Shown here in pieces: positions 53,636 through 61,752 of a DNA stretch of 64,000 bases. Source of the stretch: Sphingomonas sp. IW22 (lineage in GTDB: Bacteria > Pseudomonadota > Alphaproteobacteria > Sphingomonadales > Sphingomonadaceae); NCBI RefSeq assembly GCF_041321155.1, contig NZ_JBGGWB010000001.1:868001-932000 (forward strand), given 5' to 3'. The notes beneath the pieces were generated by a model. The model saw only the letters and a program-made list of their open reading frames with translations, made no database searches and was not told where the DNA came from. The translations under genes were made by a program, and so were the position numbers. Positions within the stretch are counted from its first letter, which is position 1; each line of letters starts with the position of its first letter.

Positions 53636-54286
53636 TTATTTGGCGGCGAAATGCACGCCGAACAGCAATACTTCGGCCTCCGCCGGCGAAACCTGAAGCG
53701 TGCCGCCGCCTTCATCGACCAGCTGGCGCACCAGATGCGCCGCCGCCGACCGGGGCGTCAGCGGCCCCGACGCGCCAGAGCCGTCCAGTGCGGTGCGCAG
53801 TTCGGGGTCGAGGACGATTCGCGGCCCATCGGCGCGCACGACAATCTCCACCCGGCCGCCCCCGGCCTCCGCACCAACATCCAGCCGCCCGCCGCGCACC
53901 AGCGCGTCGCCGGCGATCAGCGCCAGGTTCAGCAGCACCTTGATCGCGGGCTTGGGCAACTGCCCCACCTCGACCAGCCAACCCAATTGCAGCCGCTGAT
54001 TGTCGGCAAACAGCCCCTCGATCGCGGCGCATGCCTCCCGCGTGTCAACCATTTCGCCAAACCCGCCCGCCGCACCAAAGGCGAGGCGAAAGAATTTCAG
54101 CTTGTTGGCGGATGCGCGCGCGCTTTCCACCAGCAGCTCGATGCAGCGGGCGCGCATTTCAGGATCATGTTCATCGGCAAGCAGCTCAAGCCCGTTGTTC
54201 AGTGCCCCGACCGGGCTGAGCAGGTCGTGGCACAGGCGCGAACATAACAGGCTGGCGAATTCGGTCGGACTGGTCGGCAACGCCAT
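53636..54286 (-). CDS. chpT: histidine phosphotransferase ChpT
   Basis: A 216-residue protein. The DHp-like helices contain LLCSRLCHDLLSPVGALNNG with the phospho-His at H20, followed by FRLAFGAAGG and a degenerate CA-like domain without an ATP-binding lid. In Caulobacter, ChpT passes phosphate from CckA to CtrA and CpdR, coupling the cell cycle to development and motility. AGAGGAG precedes the ATG at 54286. It lies 54 bp upstream of cheA in the same direction, so CtrA-phosphorelay and chemotaxis genes may be co-transcribed. Confidence 0.9.
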   Translation of the reverse strand: MALPTSPTEFASLLCSRLCHDLLSPVGALNNGLELLADEHDPEMRARCIELLVESARASANKLKFFRLAFGAAGGFGEMVDTREACAAIEGLFADNQRLQLGWLVEVGQLPKPAIKVLLNLALIAGDALVRGGRLDVGAEAGGGRVEIVVRADGPRIVLDPELRTALDGSGASGPLTPRSAAAHLVRQLVDEGGGTLQVSPAEAEVLLFGVHFAAK

Positions 54287-54346
54287 CGGCTCCTCTCGCA
54301 AGCGGGCCTTGTGGCGCAGCGGGACTCCCGGCGCAAGCGATCAGGA

Positions 54347-54760
54347 TCAATCCACGCCCGGTAACCATGGGACCGCGACGAACCGCCCAAGCACATCCCC
54401 GTCTGGGACCGCACGGAACAGCGACAGCGTGCCTCCGCCCAGAATGGCCCACAGCCTGCCATCGGCGTCGGCCATCGCAGCATCGGTCGACGACGGCCAT
54501 GCCATGCCGGTCGGGTGCGAGTGCCAATAGCCGATAATGGCCGGCCTGCCGCCACGCGCCGCACGATGCGCGGCCAGCAGATGCGCGGGATCGATCTCGA
54601 ACCGGGTGGCGGGTGAGGACGCGACATTGGCCGCGATGGTCGCGTGGATGACGTGCGCACCCCGCCCCAGCAGCAGGCCGCACGCCTCCTGCGGGTGGGC
54701 GGCGGCAGCCGCACGATGGATGCAGTCGACCGCCGCCCTTGAAATCATCACATCAGCCAC
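54347..54760 (-). CDS. JAMM/Mov34-family metalloprotein (deubiquitinase-like fold)
   Basis: A 137-residue JAB1/MPN domain. The zinc motif is intact: Glu25 in HPQEACGLLLG and HSHPTGMAWPSSTD at about residues 80-93, giving E plus H-x-H-x10-D. Bacterial members cleave isopeptide or peptide bonds, for example processing sulfur carriers with a C-terminal tail. No sulfur-carrier or E1-like gene is adjacent. It is divergent from rluD with only 17 bp between the two start codons, so their promoters must lie inside the coding sequences. Confidence 0.88.
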   Translation of the reverse strand: MADVMISRAAVDCIHRAAAAAHPQEACGLLLGRGAHVIHATIAANVASSPATRFEIDPAHLLAAHRAARGGRPAIIGYWHSHPTGMAWPSSTDAAMADADGRLWAILGGGTLSLFRAVPDGDVLGRFVAVPWLPGVD

Positions 54761-54777
54761 CCAATTTCTTTACAAGA

Positions 54778-55731
54778 ATGAGCCGGGGGGTTTCCACTAT
54801 AGACGCAACGATCGCGCCCGCCGCCAATGGGTGGCGGCTGGACCGTGCGCTTGCGGACGCGGTGCCCAGCCTGTCGCGCGAACGGCTGAAGGCGTTGATC
54901 GCGTCCGGCGCGGTCATCGGCGCCGACGGCCCTGCACGCGATCCAGCGCGAAAGGCTGTGGCGGGCGCATCCTTCCGCGTCGAAGTGCCCGAACCGCGCC
55001 CCGCCCATAATGAAGCGCAAGCGATCGAGCTGAACATCGCGTTCGAGGATGAGCATCTGATCGTCGTCGACAAGCCGGCCGGGCTGGTGGTGCATCCTGC
55101 CGCCGGCAATCTGGACGGCACATTGGTCAACGCGCTGCTCCACCATTGCGCCGGCGAGCTGTCGGGGATCGGCGGCGTCGCGCGGCCCGGCATCGTTCAT
55201 CGCATCGACAAGGATACGTCCGGCCTGATCGTTGCGGCCAAGCATGACCGCGCGCATGAGGGCCTAGCAAGGCAGTTCAAGGCGCACAGCATCGACCGCC
55301 GCTATCAGGCGATCGTTGGCGGCGTGCCGGTGGCGGGCAAGGGCACGGTCGACGCCCGGCTGGCCCGATCAACCGCCAATCGCAAGAAGATCGCGGTCGT
55401 TCAGGGCGATGCCGGCAAACATGCCGTCACTCACTGGCGCCTGGTCCAGCCACTGCGCGAAGCCGCGCTGGTCGAATGTCGGCTGGAAACCGGCCGCACT
55501 CATCAGGTGCGGGTCCATATGGCGTCCATCGGCCACCCACTGCTTGGCGACCCGGTTTATGGCAGGACCAAGGCCGCGCACCGTGCCGTGCTGGAAACGC
55601 TGGGTTTCAGGCGCCAGGCGTTGCATGCTGCCCGGCTTGGGTTCATCCATCCTGTCACAAGCACCGCTTTGTCGTTCGAAAGCAGGATGCCGGGCGACAT
55701 GCAGGAACTGTTTAACCAGCTTGTCGTATAG
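54778..55731 (+). CDS. rluD: ribosomal large-subunit pseudouridine synthase RluD
   Basis: A 317-residue RluA-family synthase, modifying uridines of helix 69 of 23S rRNA. An S4-like domain (about 17-70, LDRALADAVPSLSRERLKALI) precedes the catalytic domain with VVHPAAGNLDGTLVNALLHH and GIVHRIDKDTSGLIVAAK, in which HRIDKDTSG carries the catalytic Asp. LETGRTHQVRVHM and GDPVYG follow. ATG 54778 was chosen over 54739, which would overlap the divergent JAMM gene. The next gene is rpoH, an order common in alphaproteobacteria. Confidence 0.93.
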   Translation: MSRGVSTIDATIAPAANGWRLDRALADAVPSLSRERLKALIASGAVIGADGPARDPARKAVAGASFRVEVPEPRPAHNEAQAIELNIAFEDEHLIVVDKPAGLVVHPAAGNLDGTLVNALLHHCAGELSGIGGVARPGIVHRIDKDTSGLIVAAKHDRAHEGLARQFKAHSIDRRYQAIVGGVPVAGKGTVDARLARSTANRKKIAVVQGDAGKHAVTHWRLVQPLREAALVECRLETGRTHQVRVHMASIGHPLLGDPVYGRTKAAHRAVLETLGFRRQALHAARLGFIHPVTSTALSFESRMPGDMQELFNQLVV

Positions 55732-55799
55732 CCATTTGACGATATTGCCGCGCGCGGTTGCGGCGGTCACATTCGTCCAACACCAAGGGAGATTCGGTC

Positions 55800-56705
55800 A
55801 TGGCCAGCGGTAGCAACGTCCCGGCGACGATCCCGGCGCTTGGCGGCGAAGCGAGCCTCAACCGCTATCTGTCCGAGATCAAGAAGTTTCCGATCCTCAG
55901 CCCCGAGCAGGAATATATGCTCGCCAAGCGGTTTCAGGATCACGGCGACACGGAAGCGGCGGCACAGCTTGTCACCTCTCACCTGCGGCTCGTTGCCAAG
56001 ATCGCCATGGGCTATCGCGGCTATGGCCTCCCCGTGTCCGAGTTGATCTCGGAGGGGAATATCGGCCTGATGCAGGGCGTGAAGAAGTTCGAGCCGGATC
56101 GCGGCTTCCGCCTTGCGACCTATGCCATGTGGTGGATCCGCGCCTCGATCCAGGAATTCATCCTGCGCAGCTGGTCGCTGGTGAAGATGGGCACGACCGC
56201 GGCCCAGAAGAAGCTGTTCTTCAACCTGCGCCGCATGAAGGCCAAGCTGGACGCGTTCGAGGACGGCGACCTGCGGCCTGAAGATGTGGCGAAGATCGCC
56301 AAGGATCTGGGCGTCACCGAGGATGAGGTGACCAGCATGAACCGCCGCATGGCGATGGGCGGCGACACGTCGCTCAATGTGCCGATGCGGGAGGATTCGG
56401 AGAGCCAGTGGCAGGATTGGCTGGCCGATGACGAGCCGCTTCAGGACCAGCGCGTCGCGGAAGCTCAGGAAGCCGATGTGCGCCACACCATGCTGGTAGA
56501 GGCGATGGACGACCTGAACGAGCGTGAGAAGCACATCCTGACCGAACGCCGCCTGACCGACGATCCCAAGACGCTGGAGGAGTTGAGCCAAGTCTATGGC
56601 GTCAGCCGCGAGCGCGTCCGCCAGATCGAAGTGCGTGCGTTTGAAAAGCTGCAAAAGGCGATGATGCGGCTGGCGGGCGAAAAGCGGCTGCTGGCGCTGA
56701 GCTGA
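55800..56705 (+). CDS. rpoH: heat-shock sigma factor RpoH (sigma-32)
   Basis: A 301-residue sigma-70-family factor. Region 2 (VTSHLRLVAKIAMGYRGYGL, LISEGNIGLMQGVKKFEPDRGFRLATYAMWWIRASI, about 55-115) and region 4 (LEELSQVYGVSRERVRQIEVRAFEKL, about 260-285) are complete. The RpoH box QKKLFFNLRR, characteristic of sigma-32, is at about residue 138-147. It directs heat-shock chaperone and protease genes. AAGGGAGA precedes the ATG at 55800. Confidence 0.97.
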   Translation: MASGSNVPATIPALGGEASLNRYLSEIKKFPILSPEQEYMLAKRFQDHGDTEAAAQLVTSHLRLVAKIAMGYRGYGLPVSELISEGNIGLMQGVKKFEPDRGFRLATYAMWWIRASIQEFILRSWSLVKMGTTAAQKKLFFNLRRMKAKLDAFEDGDLRPEDVAKIAKDLGVTEDEVTSMNRRMAMGGDTSLNVPMREDSESQWQDWLADDEPLQDQRVAEAQEADVRHTMLVEAMDDLNEREKHILTERRLTDDPKTLEELSQVYGVSRERVRQIEVRAFEKLQKAMMRLAGEKRLLALS

Positions 56706-56757
56706 CCGCAGGCGAAAGCTGATTTTCAAGCCTGTCCTCTCACGCTAACCGACGGCA

Positions 56758-57483
56758 ATGGCCAAGGCTGAAGGACAGGCGCGCGCACGGCGCGGCAATC
56801 GCAACTGGGGTCGGCGGATAACCGGTTGGCTGGCGAAGGCGGCAATCGCCTTCGTCCTGTTCAGCGTGGTGATCGTCGGCCTGTATCGTTTCGTGCCTCC
56901 GCCCTTCACCTTCACCATGGCAGGCGACATTCTGGCCGGGCGCAGCGTCACCAAGAACTGGCTGCCGATCGAAGATATCGACGTCGACATGGCCCGCGCG
57001 GCGATTGCGGCAGAGGATTCGAACTTCTGCTCGCATCACGGATTCGATTATTCCGCCATCGCCGCCGCGGCGATGCGAAACGCCAGCGGTGGGCGTGTTC
57101 GCGGTGGATCTACGATCAGCCAGCAGACCGCGAAAAACGTGTTCCTGTGGCAGGGCGGCGGCTATTTCCGCAAGGCCGTGGAAGCGTGGTTCACGGTCCT
57201 GATCGAGGCGATCTGGGGCAAGCGGCGGATCATGGAAGTCTATCTGAACGTCGCGGAAACGGGCATCGGTACTTACGGCGCCGACGCGGGCGCACTTCGC
57301 TATTTCGGCCACGGCGCCGGACGGCTGTCCGAACGGGAAGCAGCCCGAATCGCCGCCGTGCTGCCCCTGCCAAAGAAACGGCCGGGTGTCGCCCCAACGG
57401 GTTTCACCCGGCGCTATGGCAACCGCATCGTGTCGCGCATCGGCGTCGTTCGCCGCGAGCGTCTCGACGCGTGCGTCCGCTGA
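56758..57483 (+). CDS. mtgA: monofunctional peptidoglycan glycosyltransferase MtgA
   Basis: A 241-residue glycosyltransferase family 51 enzyme. A cytosolic basic N-terminus and one membrane anchor (about 24-43) are followed by the catalytic domain: AAEDSNFCSHHGFDYSAI with the catalytic Glu, RGGSTISQQTAKNVFLWQ, and KRRIMEVYLNVAETG. It polymerises lipid II glycan chains at the periplasmic face without transpeptidation. It follows rpoH by 52 bp. Confidence 0.95.
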   Translation: MAKAEGQARARRGNRNWGRRITGWLAKAAIAFVLFSVVIVGLYRFVPPPFTFTMAGDILAGRSVTKNWLPIEDIDVDMARAAIAAEDSNFCSHHGFDYSAIAAAAMRNASGGRVRGGSTISQQTAKNVFLWQGGGYFRKAVEAWFTVLIEAIWGKRRIMEVYLNVAETGIGTYGADAGALRYFGHGAGRLSEREAARIAAVLPLPKKRPGVAPTGFTRRYGNRIVSRIGVVRRERLDACVR

Positions 57484-57490
57484 TCCGGAT

Positions 57491-57736
57491 TTACTCGACG
57501 GCCTTTTGCGCGGCGTCGCCGACCTTCTGCGCGCCTTCGCTCACGCTTTCGGCGGCGCCGGTGATGGCGCTGGTCTCTGCCGTTTCGTTGCGGCTCTGAT
57601 TCATAAGGTAAAAGGCGCCGACGATAATCGCGATCAACAAAGCGATGCCGATCAGCACGGTGCCGCCACTGCTGCGCCGTTCGATCACGGTGGTGGTGTG
57701 CGGCTGATCGCTATAAGTGGTGCGTTCCTCTACCAT
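57491..57736 (-). CDS. small membrane-anchored protein of unknown function
   Basis: An 81-residue protein: a short polar N-terminus, one transmembrane helix (about 25-45: TVLIGIALLIAIIVGAFYLM) and an acidic Ala/Thr/Glu-rich tail (SVSEGAQKVGDAAQKAVE) resembling stress-type amphipathic helices. Homologues are not recognisable beyond this layout. AGGGG precedes the ATG at 57736. A possible general-stress (EcfG) promoter lies about 30 bp upstream, suggesting a stress-induced envelope protein. It is convergent with mtgA. Confidence 0.7.
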   Translation of the reverse strand: MVEERTTYSDQPHTTTVIERRSSGGTVLIGIALLIAIIVGAFYLMNQSRNETAETSAITGAAESVSEGAQKVGDAAQKAVE

Positions 57737-57765
57737 GATGAGACCCCTTGTTGTTACAAGGGCGC

Positions 57766-57791
57766 AACCGTTCAGCCCGCCGGACGGTTCC
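57766..57791 (-). promoter_or_regulatory. possible EcfG promoter for the small membrane protein
   Basis: On the minus strand GGAAC (57791-57787) is followed after 18 bases by GTT (57768-57766), 29 bases before the start codon. This fits the EcfG -35/-10 pattern; as at the antiporter gene, the base before GTT is G, not the usual C. Confidence 0.5.
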
Positions 57792-57887
57792 CGCGCAACC
57801 AATATGCGCGCCGCCGGTTGTTGCCGCGCCGGCCCGCGTGTAGCGTTCGCACAGTCGGTACGTCGCCGAATAAGAGGGGGAGAGATC

Positions 57888-58694
57888 ATGCGTCAGACGA
57901 TCGCCGTGCTTGCCGTCGCCACTACCGCCGTCGCGGTCGCCAGCGTCGCGACGGGCGCGCCGCAGAGCCAGCGTGGCGCACTTCGCGCCGCTGTCGACGC
58001 CCCCACCCGCACGCCCGCCAACAAGGCCCGCGACAATGCCCGCCATCCGCTGGAAACCCTGTCCTTTTTCGGAGTTCAGCCGACGCATACCGTGGTCGAG
58101 CTATATCCCGGCGGCGGCTGGTACACCGAAATCCTGGCACCCTATCTTAAGGACAAGGGACAGCTCTGGGTCGCGGCGCCCGCCCCCAATGGGCTTAAGG
58201 GCGTGCAGTCGCTGATCGCCAAGGATGCCGCCACTTATGGCAAGGTGAAGGTCGCCGCCCTGCCCGCCGGCAATGGCATGACCGGGGTGCCCGATGGCAG
58301 CGCCGACGTCGTCCTGACGTTCCGCAACGTCCATAACTGGCGTTTTGGCGGCGCCGACGCCGCGCAACAGGTATTCAACGCCGCATTCCGCATGCTGAAA
58401 CCCGGTGGAACGCTGGGCGTGGTCGAACACCGCCTGCCCGAAAGCCGCGACGCCGCAGCCGAGGAAAAGAGCGGCTATATGAAGACCAGTTCGGTTATCG
58501 GCTTTGCCCGGAGCGCCGGGTTTGAGGTTGTCGGCCAGAGCGAGGTTAACGCCAATCCCAAGGATACTGCCGACTATCCGGGCGGCGTATGGACGCTGCC
58601 GCCGTCGCTGCGTGGCGCCGATCAGGATCGCGCCAAATATCAGGCGATCGGTGAAAGCGACCGTATGACGATCCGCTTCCGCAAGCCTGCCTGA
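57888..58694 (+). CDS. secreted class I SAM methyltransferase-like protein
   Basis: A 268-residue protein with an N-terminal signal peptide (about 1-23, ending ASVATGA). The methyltransferase fold has VVELYPGGGWYTEILAPYL (glycine-rich SAM loop), DVVLTFRNVHNW (motif IV region) and MLKPGGTLGVVEHRL. Export of a methyltransferase is odd, but this predicted-methyltransferase family (COG4798-like) with signal peptides recurs in proteobacteria. Substrate unknown. AGAGGGGGAGAG precedes the ATG at 57888. Confidence 0.8.
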   Translation: MRQTIAVLAVATTAVAVASVATGAPQSQRGALRAAVDAPTRTPANKARDNARHPLETLSFFGVQPTHTVVELYPGGGWYTEILAPYLKDKGQLWVAAPAPNGLKGVQSLIAKDAATYGKVKVAALPAGNGMTGVPDGSADVVLTFRNVHNWRFGGADAAQQVFNAAFRMLKPGGTLGVVEHRLPESRDAAAEEKSGYMKTSSVIGFARSAGFEVVGQSEVNANPKDTADYPGGVWTLPPSLRGADQDRAKYQAIGESDRMTIRFRKPA

Positions 58695-58702
58695 TCGACC
58701 AG

Positions 58703-58734
58703 CGCCCGGCTGCCGTTATCGCGGCGGCCGGGCG
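58703..58734. terminator. bidirectional terminator between the methyltransferase gene and phaR
   Basis: CGCCCGGCTGCCG (58703-58715) pairs with CGGCGGCCGGGCG (58722-58734), loop TTATCG, 13 bp with one T-G pair. It lies in the 46-bp gap between convergent stop codons. Confidence 0.7.
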
Positions 58735-58740
58735 TTCCAG

Positions 58741-59283
58741 TCAGCCGAGCTTCTCGACCTTGGACTGAAGCTCTGCCAGCTGCGCCTTAAGCGTTGCAAT
58801 TTCTTCGTCCTTGGCCTGCGCCGGAGAGGCGACGCCGCCCTTGGGCTTGAACGCGGCGGTTGCCGCTTCGAACATTTCGATGTTGCGCTTGGCGATTTCG
58901 GCAAAGGGCGAATGGGCAAACGCCCCCTCGACCGCCGTCTTGAACTGTTCCTGATTCCGGCGAAAGCTCTCCATCGACGCTTCCAGGTAACCTGGCACCA
59001 TTGCCTGCATGCTGTCGCCATACAGGCTGATCAATTGACGCAGGAAGCTGACCGGCAACATCGTCTGGCCCCGCGCCTCTTCTTCCATGATGATCTGGGT
59101 CAGGACATTATGCGTGATGTCTTCATCGCTGCGGGCATCGACGACCTTGAAGTCGCGGCCCTCGCGCGTCATCACCGCCAGATGGTCGAGCGTGATATAG
59201 GACGAAGTCTCGGTATTATAGAGGCGCCGATTCGCGTATTTCTTGATGATGACGGGACCGTTTCCCGCACTCGCCTTCTTCAT
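58741..59283 (-). CDS. phaR: polyhydroxyalkanoate synthesis repressor PhaR
   Basis: A 180-residue regulator. The DNA-binding PHB/PHA accumulation domain (about 10-70) has IIKKYANRRLYNTETSSYITLDHLAVMTREGRDFKV (over about 36 residues), followed by the second accumulation-regulator segment LRQLISLYGDSMQAMVPGYLEASM. The C-terminus is a coiled coil (EEIATLKAQLAELQSKVEKL). PhaR binds polyester granules and represses phasin and other pha genes. It is divergent from the phaC-like gene by only 14 bp. Confidence 0.95.
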   Translation of the reverse strand: MKKASAGNGPVIIKKYANRRLYNTETSSYITLDHLAVMTREGRDFKVVDARSDEDITHNVLTQIIMEEEARGQTMLPVSFLRQLISLYGDSMQAMVPGYLEASMESFRRNQEQFKTAVEGAFAHSPFAEIAKRNIEMFEAATAAFKPKGGVASPAQAKDEEIATLKAQLAELQSKVEKLG

Positions 59284-60420
59284 CGCATCGGACCCCTGTG
59301 ACTTTTGACAATCCGACCGTATCATCCTTTGTTGATGCACCGCAACACGGGCCGCGTCCGCTGCCCCTGTTTCTTTCCATGCTGCGCGAAAGGACCGCAG
59401 CATCGTCCAATCGGCGCGACGCCGTTCTGGCCGGACTGGCTGCCTATCAACGCGCCCCGCGCAACACGCCCCGCGCCCCGCGCCCCGTGCTGGCACAGGC
59501 CGGCAACGCCACCCTGCGCGACTATCGCGGAGACGCGAGCAAGGGGGCGCCCGTTGTATTCGTGCCCTCGCTGATCAATCCGCCGCATGTGCTGGACCTG
59601 GCGCCCGACAATTCGCTGCTGGGCTATCTTGCGGATGTGGGATTGGCGCCAATGCTGGTCGATTGGGGCACCTCGGCGTGGGAGGATCGCGGCCTCGACA
59701 TCGGTGGCCATGTCACTGAACGCCTGTTGCCGATGCTGGCGACGCTGGACCAGCCGCCGGTGCTGGTCGGCTATTGCTTGGGCGGGACGATGGCGATGGC
59801 GGCGGCAGCGCTGACGCCGCTTGCCGGGCTGGCGCTGCTGGCGACGCCGTGGCGCTTCTCCGCCTTTTCTGATGCCGCACGCGCGGACATCGCTGGACTT
59901 TGGCAAGCCGGGGAGCCCGGTTGCGCGGCGCTGGGCGTGGTGCCGATGGAGGTGTTGCAAAGCGGTTTCTGGCGGCTGGACCCTGACCGCACGCTCGACA
60001 AATACGCCCGTTTCGCGACGCTTGACCCGGCGGGGCGCGACGCTGCCGCCTTTGTCGCGCTGGAGGACTGGTCCAATCAGGGCGCGCCCCTGACCTATGC
60101 CGCCGGGCGTGAGTTGTTCGACGATTTCTATGACGCGGATATGCCCGGCACCGGGCGCTGGCGCGTCGGCGGCCAGCGTGTCGACGCGGCGGGACTTTCG
60201 ATGCCGCATGTCGAGTTTGTGTCCGCGACCGACCGGATCGTGCCCGCCACGACCAGCGCGATGCTGCGCGACCGGCGCGTGCTGAATGCCGGGCATGTCG
60301 GCATGATCGTCGGCTCTCGCGCCAGAACACAGCTATGGGCGCCGCTGGCCGACTGGTTAAGCGCCGCCGTCGTCGCTAGATTGCCACCCGAACGACCCTC
60401 ATGCCCAGGAGCTTCCGTCC

Positions 60421-61596
<1,176 letters not shown>

Positions 61597-61624
61597 AAAG
61601 CCACGGTCTCCGGAGTGTCGCCGT

Positions 61625-61654
61625 GCGGGATGTGACAGTTTTGTCACGTCCCGC
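61625..61654 (+). terminator. hairpin after phaA
   Basis: GCGGGATGTGAC (61625-61636) pairs with GTCACGTCCCGC (61643-61654), 12 bp with one T-G pair, loop AGTTTT. No T-run follows, so it may be a terminator or another RNA element. Confidence 0.55.
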
Positions 61655-61700
61655 CACCAAGTTTCAGACCGTACCATCCGTGACTTGCTCCCCACGCGTC

Positions 61701-61710
61701 AAAGCGCTTT
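61701..61710. promoter_or_regulatory. possible LacI-type operator before the third TonB receptor
   Basis: AAAGCGCTTT, a perfect 10-bp palindrome with the central CG of LacI-family operators, lies 43 bp before the receptor start. No LacI gene is in the window, so this is tentative. Confidence 0.35.
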
Positions 61711-61752
61711 TGTTCGCTCATCAAGCGTTCAGAAATGTGCAAAGGGGATATC

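Noticed and set aside
55736..55764. TTGACG upstream of rpoH as a sigma-70 promoter
   Set aside because: The hexamer at 55736-55741 has no acceptable -10 partner at the expected distance.
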